DNA from: CAKOSP01 sp964369845
GTDB taxonomy: Bacteria > Bacillota_I > Bacilli_A > RF39 > UBA660
NCBI GenBank assembly: GCA_964369845.1
Contig: CAYJFJ010000024.1
Coordinates: 1 to 14,201 of the forward strand
Direction: 5' to 3'
Length of the DNA stretch: 14,201 nucleotides
Made by a program: the position numbers and the translations under genes. Position 1 is the first letter of the stretch. Each line of letters opens with the position of its first letter. This document shows positions 1-6,806 of the stretch, piece by piece. The notes beneath the pieces are model-generated. The model was not told the DNA's origin and made no database searches. It saw only the letters and a program-made list of their open reading frames with translations.

Positions 1-15
1 TTTTGCTTTTGCCAT
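1..15 (-). CDS. tuf: Elongation factor EF-Tu, first five codons only
   Basis: Only the start of the gene lies in the window. It reads M-A-K-A-K, the usual EF-Tu N-terminus in Gram-positive bacteria, and is preceded by AGGAGG (25-30) about 9 bases before the ATG. It follows fusA on the same strand after 66 bases with no terminator visible between them. This is the normal order at the end of the str operon (rpsL-rpsG-fusA-tuf). EF-Tu delivers aminoacyl-tRNA to the ribosome. The identity rests on five residues plus gene order, so it is strong by context but cannot be confirmed from the coding sequence. Confidence 0.8.
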
Positions 16-81
16 ATAATATTTCCTCCTTTATTACTATTATATTTTATCTAATTCTTGAATAAAATTCAAGTATTATTT

Positions 82-2154
82 TTAGTTAGCGCTGTTTTTC
101 TTAATTATTTCATCAGCGATTGATTTTGGAACTTCTTCATAATGATCAAGTTCCATAGTAAAGTTTCCTCTACCTTGTGAGTTAGAACGTAAACTAGTTG
201 CATACCCAAACATTTCTGCTAGAGGTACCATTGCTTTAATTGATAAAGCATTACCACGAGATTCATTTCCTAGAGGTCTACCACGTCTAGATGTTAAATC
301 TCCCATTACGTTACCCATATATTCTTCAGGAACAATTACGTCAACTTTCATAACTGGTTCTAAAATAACTGGTTTACATTTTTTAACAGCTTCTTTTAAA
401 GCCATAGATGCAGCAATTTTAAACGCCATTTCTGATGAGTCGACATCATGGTATGAACCTTCGAATAATGTAGCTTTAACGTCTACTACTGGGAATCCAG
501 CAAGCATTCCGCCAGCCATTGCTTCTTGTAATCCTTTGTCAGTTACTGGAATGTATTCTCTTGGAACTACACCACCAACAACTTCATCAACGAATTCATA
601 TCCTTTTTCAGGATTTGGTGCGAATTTAACCCAAACATGTCCATATTGTCCACGTCCACCTGATTGTTTAACGTATTTTCCTTCACATTCAGCTTCCATT
701 GTGATAGTTTCACGGTAAGCTACTTGTGGTCTTCCTACGTTAACTTCAACGTTAAATTCATCTTTCATTCTTCTAATTAAAACTTCTAAGTGTAATTCAC
801 CCATTCCTGAGATTACTGTTTGACCAGTCTCATGATCAGTTTTATATTTGAATGTAGGGTCTTCTTCAGCTAATTTTTGAAGTGCAGTACCCATTTTATC
901 AACATCACTTTTTGTTTTAGGTTCTACAGCCATATCGATAACTGGTAATGGGAATTCCATACCTTTCATGATAACTGGAGATTTTTCCTCACATAAAGTG
1001 TCTGCTGTTGTAGTAGATTTTAAACCTACTGCTGCAGCGATTTCACCACAGAATACATCAGAAATTTCTTTTCTGTTGTTTGCATGCATTTGTAAAAGTC
1101 TTCCAACTCTTTCTTTAACACCTTTAGTAGCGTTAATTATATAAGAACCAGATGATAATTTACCAGAGTAAACTCTGAAAAATGCTAGACGTCCTACAAA
1201 AGGATCTGTCATAATTTTAAATGCAAGCGCTGTAAATGGTTCGTTATCAGACGGATGTCTTTCGATATCGTTACCATCTTTATCAACACATGCGATAGAC
1301 GCAACATCAGTTGGCGCTGGCATGTAATCAAGTACAGCATCAAGTGCAAGTTTAACACCAATATTTGATAGTGCTGAACCACACATTACAGGGTGGAAAG
1401 TTGATCCTAAAACACCTTTTCTGATAGCAGCTTTTAGTTCTTCAACTGTAACTTCTGCTCCTTCAAGATATTTTTCCATTAAACTGTCATCAAATTCAAC
1501 AGCTTTTTCAACAAGTTCCATTCTCATCATTTCAGCTTGGTCTTTAAGATCAGCTGGAATTTCGATTTCAGTAGCATCTTCATGCTCTCCTCCATCGTAT
1601 TTATAAGCTTTCATTTCTACTAAGTCAATTATTCCGTTGAATTCATTTTCAGAACCAATAGGACATTGAATAGGTGAATAGTTAGCTCCTAATCTAGATT
1701 TGATAGTTTCCATTGAAGTGAAAAAATCAGCTCCAAGTTTATCCATTTTATTTATAAAGAACATTCTAGGTACTTTATATTCATCAGCTTGTCTCCAAAC
1801 TGTTTCAGATTGAGGTTCTACACCTGCATTAGCATCTAATAAACAAATTGAACCATCTAATACTCTAAGCGAACGTTGAACTTCAACAGTGAAGTCTACG
1901 TGTCCAGGAGTATCGATTATATTTAATCTATGATGTTTCCAATGTGCAGTAGTTGCAGCAGAAGTAATTGTGATACCTCTTTCTTTTTCTTGTTCCATCC
2001 AGTCCATTTGACTTGCGCCTTCATGTGTTTCACCAATTTTATGTGTGATTCCTGTATGGAATAAAACTCTTTCAGTAAATGTAGTTTTACCAGCATCGAT
2101 GTGAGCCATGATACCAATATTTCTTAATTTATCTATTGAAACGTCTCTAACCAT
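82..2154 (-). CDS. fusA: Elongation factor G (translocation GTPase)
   Basis: EF-G is the cytosolic GTPase that drives translocation of tRNA and mRNA and, with RRF, ribosome recycling. At 690 residues it has the normal length. The GTP-binding motifs are intact: AHIDAGKT at 17-24, the switch I sequence RGITITSAATT at 59-69, DTPGH at 81-85, NKMD at 135-138 and GSAL at 259-262. The domain IV/V sequences, such as the GRGQYGHV and SRRGRPLG stretches, are also present. The ATG is preceded by GTAGGAGAAAG, which overlaps the rpsG stop codon, so translation of the two genes is probably coupled. A small oddity is phenylalanine at residue 26, in AGKTTFTE, where many EF-Gs have threonine. The gene is in the str operon between rpsG and tuf. 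Confidence 0.98.
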   Translation of the reverse strand: MVRDVSIDKLRNIGIMAHIDAGKTTFTERVLFHTGITHKIGETHEGASQMDWMEQEKERGITITSAATTAHWKHHRLNIIDTPGHVDFTVEVQRSLRVLDGSICLLDANAGVEPQSETVWRQADEYKVPRMFFINKMDKLGADFFTSMETIKSRLGANYSPIQCPIGSENEFNGIIDLVEMKAYKYDGGEHEDATEIEIPADLKDQAEMMRMELVEKAVEFDDSLMEKYLEGAEVTVEELKAAIRKGVLGSTFHPVMCGSALSNIGVKLALDAVLDYMPAPTDVASIACVDKDGNDIERHPSDNEPFTALAFKIMTDPFVGRLAFFRVYSGKLSSGSYIINATKGVKERVGRLLQMHANNRKEISDVFCGEIAAAVGLKSTTTADTLCEEKSPVIMKGMEFPLPVIDMAVEPKTKSDVDKMGTALQKLAEEDPTFKYKTDHETGQTVISGMGELHLEVLIRRMKDEFNVEVNVGRPQVAYRETITMEAECEGKYVKQSGGRGQYGHVWVKFAPNPEKGYEFVDEVVGGVVPREYIPVTDKGLQEAMAGGMLAGFPVVDVKATLFEGSYHDVDSSEMAFKIAASMALKEAVKKCKPVILEPVMKVDVIVPEEYMGNVMGDLTSRRGRPLGNESRGNALSIKAMVPLAEMFGYATSLRSNSQGRGNFTMELDHYEEVPKSIADEIIKKNSAN

Positions 2155-2166
2155 TTTAACTTTCTC

Positions 2167-2634
2167 CTACCATCTATAGTGAGCAAATGCTTTATTTGCT
2201 TCAGCCATTTTGTGAATGTCTTCACGTTTTTTAACTGCTCCACCTGAACCGTTTGAAGCATCAATTAATTCAGCTGCTAATTTTTCAGCCATGCTTCTAC
2301 CAGCTCTAAGTCTAGCGTAGTTTGTTAACCAACGAAGTGCTAAAGTTTGTTTTCTTTCAGCAGAAACTTCCATTGGAACTTGATAATTAGAACCACCAAC
2401 TCTTTTAGATTTAACTTCTAAAACAGGAGTGATATTTGCCATTGCAGTTTCATAAACTTCAATTGGGTCTTTACCAGTTTTTTCTTTAATTATATCGAAT
2501 GCATCATATAATATTTTTTGTGAAGTACCTTTTTTTCCATCTAACATAATTGAATTCATTAGTTTAGTTACAACTTTTTAATTATATATTGGATCTGGTA
2601 ATACATCTCTTTTAATCGCTCTTCTTTTACGCAT
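2167..2634 (-). CDS. rpsG: 30S ribosomal protein S7, interrupted by an in-frame TAA at codon 19
   Basis: S7 nucleates assembly of the 30S head by binding 16S rRNA. The open part from ATG 2559 gives 130 residues, ending KREDIHKMAEANKAFAHYRW, typical of S7, but it lacks the N-terminus. The missing part lies upstream in the same frame. From ATG 2634 the sequence reads MRKRRAIKRDVLPDPIYN, then TAA at 2580-2578, then KVVTKLMNSIML. Homologues have IYNSK here, so a serine TCA has apparently become TAA by one base change. Without that stop the protein would be 155 residues, the family length. An AAAGGA ribosome-binding site precedes ATG 2634. The nearest in-frame start after the stop, ATG 2559, has no good ribosome-binding site. 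S7 is essential, so this is a sequencing or assembly error, readthrough, reinitiation, or a second intact copy elsewhere. The family assignment is certain; the gene's state is not. Confidence 0.9.
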
Positions 2635-2657
2635 AATTATCTATTCCTTTCTTTATA

Positions 2658-3071
2658 TTATTTTTTTGCTTTTTTTGTTCCGTATTTACTACGAGATTGG
2701 TTACGTTTTTCAACTCCGTGAGTATCTAATGTACCACGTACAATGTGATATCTTACCCCGATTAAGTCTTTAACACGTCCACCTCTTACTAATACAACAC
2801 TATGTTCTTGTAAGTTATGACCTTCTCCTGGAATGTAAGCATCTACTTCTTTTCCATTTGATAATCTTACCCTAGCATATTTACGAAGCGCTGAGTTCGG
2901 TTTTTTAGGAGTTTTAGTTCCTACACGAGTACATACTCCTCTTTTTTGAGGACTATCTTGTTCAGTTGCTTTTTTAGCCAAAGAGTTGAATCCCATGTTT
3001 AATACTGGACTTTTTCTTCTCTTATTTTTATGACCACGTTTTTTTGATACAAGTTGATTAATTGTTGGCAT
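2658..3071 (-). CDS. rpsL: 30S ribosomal protein S12
   Basis: S12 sits at the decoding centre of the 30S subunit. The protein has 137 residues, the Gram-positive length, with the conserved loop TPKKPNSALRK (54-64) and the GGRVKDL loop (97-103). The lysines at which streptomycin resistance usually arises (E. coli K43 and K88, counting Met) are unchanged, at positions 56 and 101. The aspartate methylthiolated by RimO in many bacteria is D102. Isoleucine 104 replaces the nearly invariant proline of RVKDLPGVRYH. The codon is ATC, two changes from CCC. The ATG follows AAAGGAG at a normal distance. It is the first gene of the str operon, with its own promoter and structured leader upstream. Confidence 0.98.
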   Translation of the reverse strand: MPTINQLVSKKRGHKNKRRKSPVLNMGFNSLAKKATEQDSPQKRGVCTRVGTKTPKKPNSALRKYARVRLSNGKEVDAYIPGEGHNLQEHSVVLVRGGRVKDLIGVRYHIVRGTLDTHGVEKRNQSRSKYGTKKAKK

Positions 3072-3085
3072 GTCTTTTCTCCTTT

Positions 3086-3115
3086 CATTAACACATTTCC
3101 TGGTGTGTCGTAATG
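3086..3115 (-). promoter_or_regulatory. Stem-loop in the rpsL leader, adjoining the ribosome-binding site
   Basis: In the transcript the sequence reads CATTA-CG-ACACA-CCAGGAAA-TGTGT-TAATG. CATTA pairs with TAATG and ACACA with TGTGT, giving ten base pairs with a two-base CG bulge and an eight-base loop. The 3' strand of the helix ends directly at the AAAGGAG site (3079-3085). A protein or ribosome contact with this helix could therefore control rpsL translation. The pairing is seen directly; a regulatory role is inferred. Confidence 0.5.
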
Positions 3116-3124
3116 TCTTTTAAA

Positions 3125-3151
3125 TTAGGTCCTATCTGAGATAGAACCTAA
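3125..3151 (-). promoter_or_regulatory. Long hairpin at the 5' end of the rpsL leader
   Basis: Two 12-base arms, TTAGGTTCTATC and GATAGGACCTAA in the transcript, flank a TCA loop. They pair throughout, with one position being G-U or U-G. The hairpin starts about ten bases after the expected transcription start and is not followed by a run of U, so it is not an ordinary terminator. It may protect the 5' end or be part of an autoregulatory leader together with the second stem at 3086-3115. Confidence 0.5.
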
Positions 3152-3166
3152 TAAAATAGCACTACT

Positions 3167-3195
3167 AATATAACAAAATTATTTTCGTTTGTCAA
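3167..3195 (-). promoter_or_regulatory. Sigma-A-type promoter of the str operon
   Basis: A perfect -35 TTGACA (3195-3190) and a -10 TATATT (3172-3167) are separated by exactly 17 bases. Transcription would start near 3160, giving a leader of about 90 bases before rpsL. The promoter lies between the HD-domain gene and rpsL, so the str operon is transcribed independently of the HD gene. Confidence 0.85.
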
Positions 3196-3247
3196 CAGAT
3201 GAATGATACTTTTGTATTTTTATCTGTTATGTTATATTATTCTCTTT

Positions 3248-4384
3248 TTATTTGTTAAAAGTTTTTTTACAATATATATTATCTGTTTTTTTATTTTCTA
3301 TTACTTCATAAGCGTAATCTATAATTTCTTCAAATAATTCTATTCTTTCTTGCGGTATATTTTCCCTTATCTTTTCTAATAGTTTTGCGTTTTCTATCAT
3401 ATTTAATACACTACTAAATGATATTTTATTAATGAATGTGGCAATTCTCCACCAAAAAGCTATCACTTGAGTATAATCTTTTCTTTGAGTTAACTCTACA
3501 AGATTAATATTTTCACCACTTAATATTCTATTTTTTACATCAACAGGTACTTTTAACTTATCATTTGGCATATTCTCCGTAGGAATTAAAATAATTAGAT
3601 TATTTAAATAATTGTCTTCATTTAGATTGTTGTAGTCTAAAATCTCTTTTTTCTTAATTCCATATTCAACTTCTAAATTTTCGATTTTAATATCATTATT
3701 TCTTCTAATATGTTTGCTTATAATATCTAAGTCATCAGTAAGATATTGAAATAGTATATCTATCATATCTATATCTCTAATAAGTTGAATCAAAAAATTT
3801 ATAAGTGTTTTTTCATTTTTCAAACATTCACTAAGAGTATTTATATTTTTAATTTTTTGAAAGTCCTCACTTGATAATTTAAAATCTATCTTTTCTGGAA
3901 CTAATTGTTCTCCGTGATATTTTATAACGTCATGAAATATATTGTAACATTCTTCTGGTATATCAAATTCATTTATTTTTTGTTCTTCAAATAAAATAAA
4001 AGCTCCTAAGTCACCATGATTTTTATATTTTAAATTATTTATTTTAAACTGCTTATCATCTCCAGAAGACATTAAGGTATATTGTTTAAATCTACCAATA
4101 TCATGAAGTAAAGCTATATTTTTCAGAATATCTTTAATTAATGAATTCAATTTTAATTCATTTGCAGTTAATACTGCATTTTTAACAACTCTAATAGTGT
4201 GATTAAATTTCGTATTAATCATTTCATTACGCACTTTAATATTTTTCTTAAGTTCATCAGATTCAGATAAATTACCTATAATACTATTTTGAAGTTTTAA
4301 ATCTTTATATTCTAATTTCGATATTTTTTCTCTGCATTCTAATATATATTTTTGCAAGTTTTCATAATTATATTCAAAATTCAT
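3248..4384 (-). CDS. HD-domain phosphohydrolase of unknown substrate
   Basis: The protein has 378 residues and no membrane segment. The metal-binding HD pattern is complete: H62 in NHTIRVV, H94-D95 in ALLHDIGRF, H123 in NHGDLGA, H151 and H157 in FHDVIKYHGEQ, and D204/D206 in RDIDMID. This is the arrangement of HD-superfamily phosphohydrolases, which cleave phosphate esters of nucleotides such as dNTPs, cyclic dinucleotides or (p)ppGpp. There is no GYP motif and no synthetase domain, and the substrate cannot be told from the sequence. The first 55 residues are charged and probably helical. The ATG follows AAGGG. The gene has its own promoter at 4407-4435 and sits between rplL and rpsL, where rpoB-rpoC lie in most Bacilli. 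A link to translation or growth-rate control is possible but unproven. Confidence 0.85.
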   Translation of the reverse strand: MNFEYNYENLQKYILECREKISKLEYKDLKLQNSIIGNLSESDELKKNIKVRNEMINTKFNHTIRVVKNAVLTANELKLNSLIKDILKNIALLHDIGRFKQYTLMSSGDDKQFKINNLKYKNHGDLGAFILFEEQKINEFDIPEECYNIFHDVIKYHGEQLVPEKIDFKLSSEDFQKIKNINTLSECLKNEKTLINFLIQLIRDIDMIDILFQYLTDDLDIISKHIRRNNDIKIENLEVEYGIKKKEILDYNNLNEDNYLNNLIILIPTENMPNDKLKVPVDVKNRILSGENINLVELTQRKDYTQVIAFWWRIATFINKISFSSVLNMIENAKLLEKIRENIPQERIELFEEIIDYAYEVIENKKTDNIYCKKTFNK

Positions 4385-4406
4385 AAATTTTCCCTTTTAT
4401 GTTTTT

Positions 4407-4435
4407 AGTATAACAAACATGTTATTTTTAAACAA
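4407..4435 (-). promoter_or_regulatory. Promoter of the HD-domain gene
   Basis: A -35 TTGTTT (4435-4430) and a -10 TATACT (4412-4407) are 17 bases apart. The expected start is about 15-20 bases before the ATG. The -35 lies next to the rplJL terminator, so the promoter follows directly on the end of the upstream unit. Confidence 0.65.
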
Positions 4436-4436
4436 C

Positions 4437-4457
4437 AAAAAAAAGACCGAAGTCTTT
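4437..4457 (-). terminator. Intrinsic terminator after rplL
   Basis: The transcript forms AAAGAC-TTCG-GTCTTT, a six-base-pair stem closed by a stable UUCG tetraloop, followed by a run of eight U. It lies about ten bases after the rplL stop and ends the rplJ-rplL unit. Confidence 0.88.
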
Positions 4458-4468
4458 CTTTTATAGAA

Positions 4469-4831
4469 TTAAGCTAATTCTACGTCAGCACCAGCTTCAA
4501 CTAATTGAGCTTTCATAGCTTCAGCGTCAGCAGTAGGAACGTTTTCTTTAACATTTCCTCCGTTGTCAGCTAAAGCTTTAGCTTCAACTAATCCTAATCC
4601 AGTCATTTCTTTTAAGATTTTGATAACTGCGATTTTGTTAGCACCAGCAGATTTTAAAACTACGTTTTTACTTGATGGTCCTTCTTCAACAGCAGCAGCA
4701 GCAGGAGCAGCAGCTACAGCAGATGGATCAACACCAAATTCTTCTTTCATTGCGTCTACTAATTCTTTAACTTCAAGAATAGTCATTTCTTTTAATGAAC
4801 TAATAAATTCATCTCTTGTTAATTTTGCCAT
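4469..4831 (-). CDS. rplL: 50S ribosomal protein L7/L12
   Basis: L7/L12 forms the stalk of the large subunit and recruits the translation GTPases. It has 120 residues, the normal length. The N-terminal dimerisation helices (about 1-35) are followed by an alanine-rich hinge (about 38-50) and the conserved C-terminal domain with VVLKSAGANKIAVIKILKEM and TGLGLVEAKAL. The ATG begins one base after the rplJ TAA, so translation is coupled to rplJ. Its GGGAAGGA site lies inside the end of rplJ. A terminator follows, so expression is set by the L10 leader upstream of rplJ. Confidence 0.98.
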   Translation of the reverse strand: MAKLTRDEFISSLKEMTILEVKELVDAMKEEFGVDPSAVAAAPAAAAVEEGPSSKNVVLKSAGANKIAVIKILKEMTGLGLVEAKALADNGGNVKENVPTADAEAMKAQLVEAGADVELA

Positions 4832-4832
4832 A

Positions 4833-5333
4833 TTAATTTTCCTTCCCTTCTAATGTTTCGGCATAAAGATCTAAGCCAATTGCTAAATCTCTTACGTACT
4901 GGATCATGCCTCCAGCAAGCATAGTAAGTAATCCTTCTCTTGATGGTATTTCAGCATATTCTTTAATAACAGCTTTATCTGCTACTGAACCACTAATTAC
5001 ACCAACTCTAATATCAAGTTTTTTGTGTTTTTTAGCGAACTCAGAAATAACTTTAATTGGTTCAAGTAAATCTTTACCAAATAAAACAGCGTTAGGCCCT
5101 TTTAAGAATTCTTCCATTTCAAGATTAAGTTCATCCATAGCTCTTTTAAGTAAAGTGTTTTTATAGATTTTGATTTCAGAACCTATTTTAAACAATTCTT
5201 TTCTTAACTCAGTTGTGTCTGCAACAGTTAAACCTTGATATTGGAATACGATAACTGATTCGCTGTCTTTGATTTTACCTAAAATTTCATCAACAACTAC
5301 TTTTTTACCTTCAAGAATTTTTTGACTTGCCAT
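4833..5333 (-). CDS. rplJ: 50S ribosomal protein L10
   Basis: L10 anchors L7/L12 dimers to 23S rRNA at the base of the stalk and usually represses its own operon. The chosen start is ATG 5333, giving MASQKILEGKK and 166 residues, the usual length. AGGAGG lies five bases upstream. An in-frame ATG at 5366 would add eleven residues, but it lies in the loop of the leader's terminator hairpin and has no ribosome-binding site. The C-terminal helix (about 135-160), which binds L7/L12, is present. The gene is transcribed from 5466-5494 through the L10 leader and is followed at once by rplL. Confidence 0.96.
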   Translation of the reverse strand: MASQKILEGKKVVVDEILGKIKDSESVIVFQYQGLTVADTTELRKELFKIGSEIKIYKNTLLKRAMDELNLEMEEFLKGPNAVLFGKDLLEPIKVISEFAKKHKKLDIRVGVISGSVADKAVIKEYAEIPSREGLLTMLAGGMIQYVRDLAIGLDLYAETLEGKEN

Positions 5334-5352
5334 ATATCCTCCTTTTTGATTT

Positions 5353-5457
5353 AAAAAAGCTTCCATGATGGGAAGCTTAAAATATAAAGTTTTAAGATTC
5401 CCTCGGCAGGATTATTAAAACTTATAGTTCCCTGCTTTCTTAGGTGAATTGCTTTTT
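5353..5457 (-). ncRNA. L10 leader RNA with attenuator hairpin
   Basis: The untranslated leader carries the conserved elements of the Gram-positive L10 leader: CACCTAAG (5446-5439), GCAGG (5435-5431) pairing with CCTGC (5410-5406), and CCGAGG (5406-5401). Downstream the transcript forms AAGCTTCC-CATCAT-GGAAGCTT followed by six U (5378-5353), an intrinsic terminator just before the rplJ ribosome-binding site. By the known mechanism of this family, L10 (with L12) binds the leader and favours termination. A perfect nine-base complement, AAGTTTTAA (5423-5415) and TTAAAACTT (5395-5387), could form a competing structure. Confidence 0.85.
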
Positions 5458-5465
5458 CATTAGGT

Positions 5466-5494
5466 ATTATATACTATTTTATAAAGTTTGTAAA
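5466..5494 (-). promoter_or_regulatory. Promoter of rplJ-rplL
   Basis: A -35 TTTACA (5494-5489) and a perfect -10 TATAAT (5471-5466) are 17 bases apart. Transcription would begin near 5459, at the edge of the L10 leader. The promoter lies immediately after the terminator of rplK-rplA. Confidence 0.88.
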
Positions 5495-5506
5495 GTATTT
5501 AGTCAT

Positions 5507-5532
5507 AAAAAAACTTTCGTTTATACGAAAGT
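5507..5532 (-). terminator. Intrinsic terminator after rplA
   Basis: The transcript forms ACTTTCG-TATAAA-CGAAAGT followed by seven U, only one base after the rplA stop codon. It separates rplK-rplA from the rplJ promoter. Confidence 0.88.
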
Positions 5533-5533
5533 C

Positions 5534-6232
5534 TTAAATTTCAAAACTATTTTTATCTAATTTAATACCAGGACCCATAGTAGATGTTAAAGTTATATTT
5601 TTTACAAATGCTCCTTTAACAGCTGTAGGTTTAGCTTTAGAAATAGTAGATACTACGTAGTTAATGTTTTCTAATAATTTTTGATTATCAAATGAAACTT
5701 TACCAACGATAGTATGTAAGTTACCTAATGAATCATTTTTATAAGCAACCATACCACTTTTGATATTTTTTACTGCTTCTGCTGGCTTAGGTGTAACAGT
5801 TCCAACTTTTGGATTTGGCATAAGACCACGTGGTCCTAAAATCATACCTATTTTACCAACTTCTGGCATCATGTCTGGAGTTGCCACCATAACATCAAAA
5901 TCAAACCAGTTTTCAGCTTTAATTTTTTCTAAAATTTCTTTATCACCAACGATATCAGCTCCAGCAGCTTTTGCTTCTTCAGCTAAAGCTCCTTTAGCAA
6001 TAACTAGTACTTTTTTATCTTTACCTGTACCATTTGGTAAAACTAAAGATCCTCTTAATTGTTGATCAGTTTTTCTAGCATCAATATTTAAATTAAATGC
6101 AATTTCAACAGTTCCATCAAATTTTGTAATTGATGTTTGTTTTACTAATTCAACAGCTTCGGCACCAGTATATAATTTGTTTGCATCAACTTTATTAGAT
6201 GCTTCCACATATTTTTTACTATACTTTTTCAT
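5534..6232 (-). CDS. rplA: 50S ribosomal protein L1
   Basis: L1 forms the mobile stalk that guides deacylated tRNA out of the E site, and in many bacteria it represses the rplK-rplA mRNA. It has 232 residues, the normal length. Conserved stretches include RKTDQQLRGSLVLPNGTGK near 53-71, GPRGLMPNPKVGTV in the second domain, and the C-terminal LTSTMGPGIKL. The ATG is preceded by AGGAGGAA at a good distance. It lies 58 bases after rplK on the same strand with no terminator between them, so the two form one transcript. Confidence 0.98.
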   Translation of the reverse strand: MKKYSKKYVEASNKVDANKLYTGAEAVELVKQTSITKFDGTVEIAFNLNIDARKTDQQLRGSLVLPNGTGKDKKVLVIAKGALAEEAKAAGADIVGDKEILEKIKAENWFDFDVMVATPDMMPEVGKIGMILGPRGLMPNPKVGTVTPKPAEAVKNIKSGMVAYKNDSLGNLHTIVGKVSFDNQKLLENINYVVSTISKAKPTAVKGAFVKNITLTSTMGPGIKLDKNSFEI

Positions 6233-6290
6233 ATTTCCTCCTAACTGTGGTTTATTAGCGGATTTGTAATTTTTATTTTATTACTTTTTA

Positions 6291-6737
6291 TTATTTAGTT
6301 TCGTCTTGGTTATAACCTTCAACAGCTATACCCATATTTCTTGCAGAACCTTCAATAATTTTCATTGCTGCGTCAATATCATTAGCATTTAAATCTGCCA
6401 TTTTTTCTTCAGCAATTTTTCTTAAGTCTTCAACTGAAATAGTTGCTACTACTTCGTTTCTTCCTTTTTTGCTACCTTTATCAATTTTAGCAGCTTTTTT
6501 TAGTAAGAATCCAGCAGGTGCAGTTTTTAATACGAAATCAAAACTTCTATCATCATAGATTGAGATTTCACATGGAACTACATCTCCCATTTTTTCTCTA
6601 GTTGCATCGTTAAATCTTGTAACGAATTCTTGTAAGTTAATCCCAGCAGGACCTAACACTGTTCCAACAGGTGGAGCTGGTGTTGCTTTTCCAGCAGGTA
6701 TTTGAATTTTTATTTTCTTTACGACTTCTTTTGCCAC
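6291..6737 (-). CDS. rplK: 50S ribosomal protein L11
   Basis: L11 belongs to the GTPase-associated centre and is needed for RelA-type stringent factors to sense uncharged tRNA. The chosen start is GTG 6737, giving (M)AKEVVKKIKIQIPAGKATPA, which matches the family N-terminus. AGGAGG lies seven bases upstream. The frame stays open to an ATG at 6809, but that stretch (MCLVEGNADLP) is leader. The protein has 148 residues, slightly longer than usual, with a C-terminal tail ending NQDETK. The proline-rich N-domain (PAPPVGTVLGPAGINLQEF) and the C-terminal GSARNMGI are conserved. The usual upstream genes secE and nusG are missing; a mechanosensitive channel gene lies there instead. Confidence 0.97.
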   Translation of the reverse strand: MAKEVVKKIKIQIPAGKATPAPPVGTVLGPAGINLQEFVTRFNDATREKMGDVVPCEISIYDDRSFDFVLKTAPAGFLLKKAAKIDKGSKKGRNEVVATISVEDLRKIAEEKMADLNANDIDAAMKIIEGSARNMGIAVEGYNQDETK

Positions 6738-6764
6738 GAAAACACCTCCTATAAATTTTTTCGC

Positions 6765-6804
6765 TTTATGTGGTATGGGCAAATCCGCATTCCCTTCCAC
6801 TAAA
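6765..6804 (-). promoter_or_regulatory. Imperfect stem-loop in the rplK leader, candidate L1 operator
   Basis: In the transcript TTTAGTGG pairs with CCAC-A-TAAA, and beyond a small internal loop (AA against ATA) GGG pairs with CCC around a twelve-base loop. The structure lies between the promoter and the rplK ribosome-binding site. L1 is known in several bacteria to bind a helix with an internal loop in its own mRNA leader. The fold is visible; that L1 binds it is inferred from position and shape. Confidence 0.4.
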
Positions 6805-6806
6805 CA

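Noticed and set aside
536..718. Plus-strand open frames inside fusA, and similar ones inside rplL, rplJ, rplA and the large gene
   Set aside because: They are antisense shadows with no ribosome-binding site and no recognisable protein.
5334..5366. Longer L10 starting at ATG 5366
   Set aside because: The extra ATG lies in the terminator loop of the L10 leader with no ribosome-binding site; ATG 5333 has AGGAGG and the family N-terminus.
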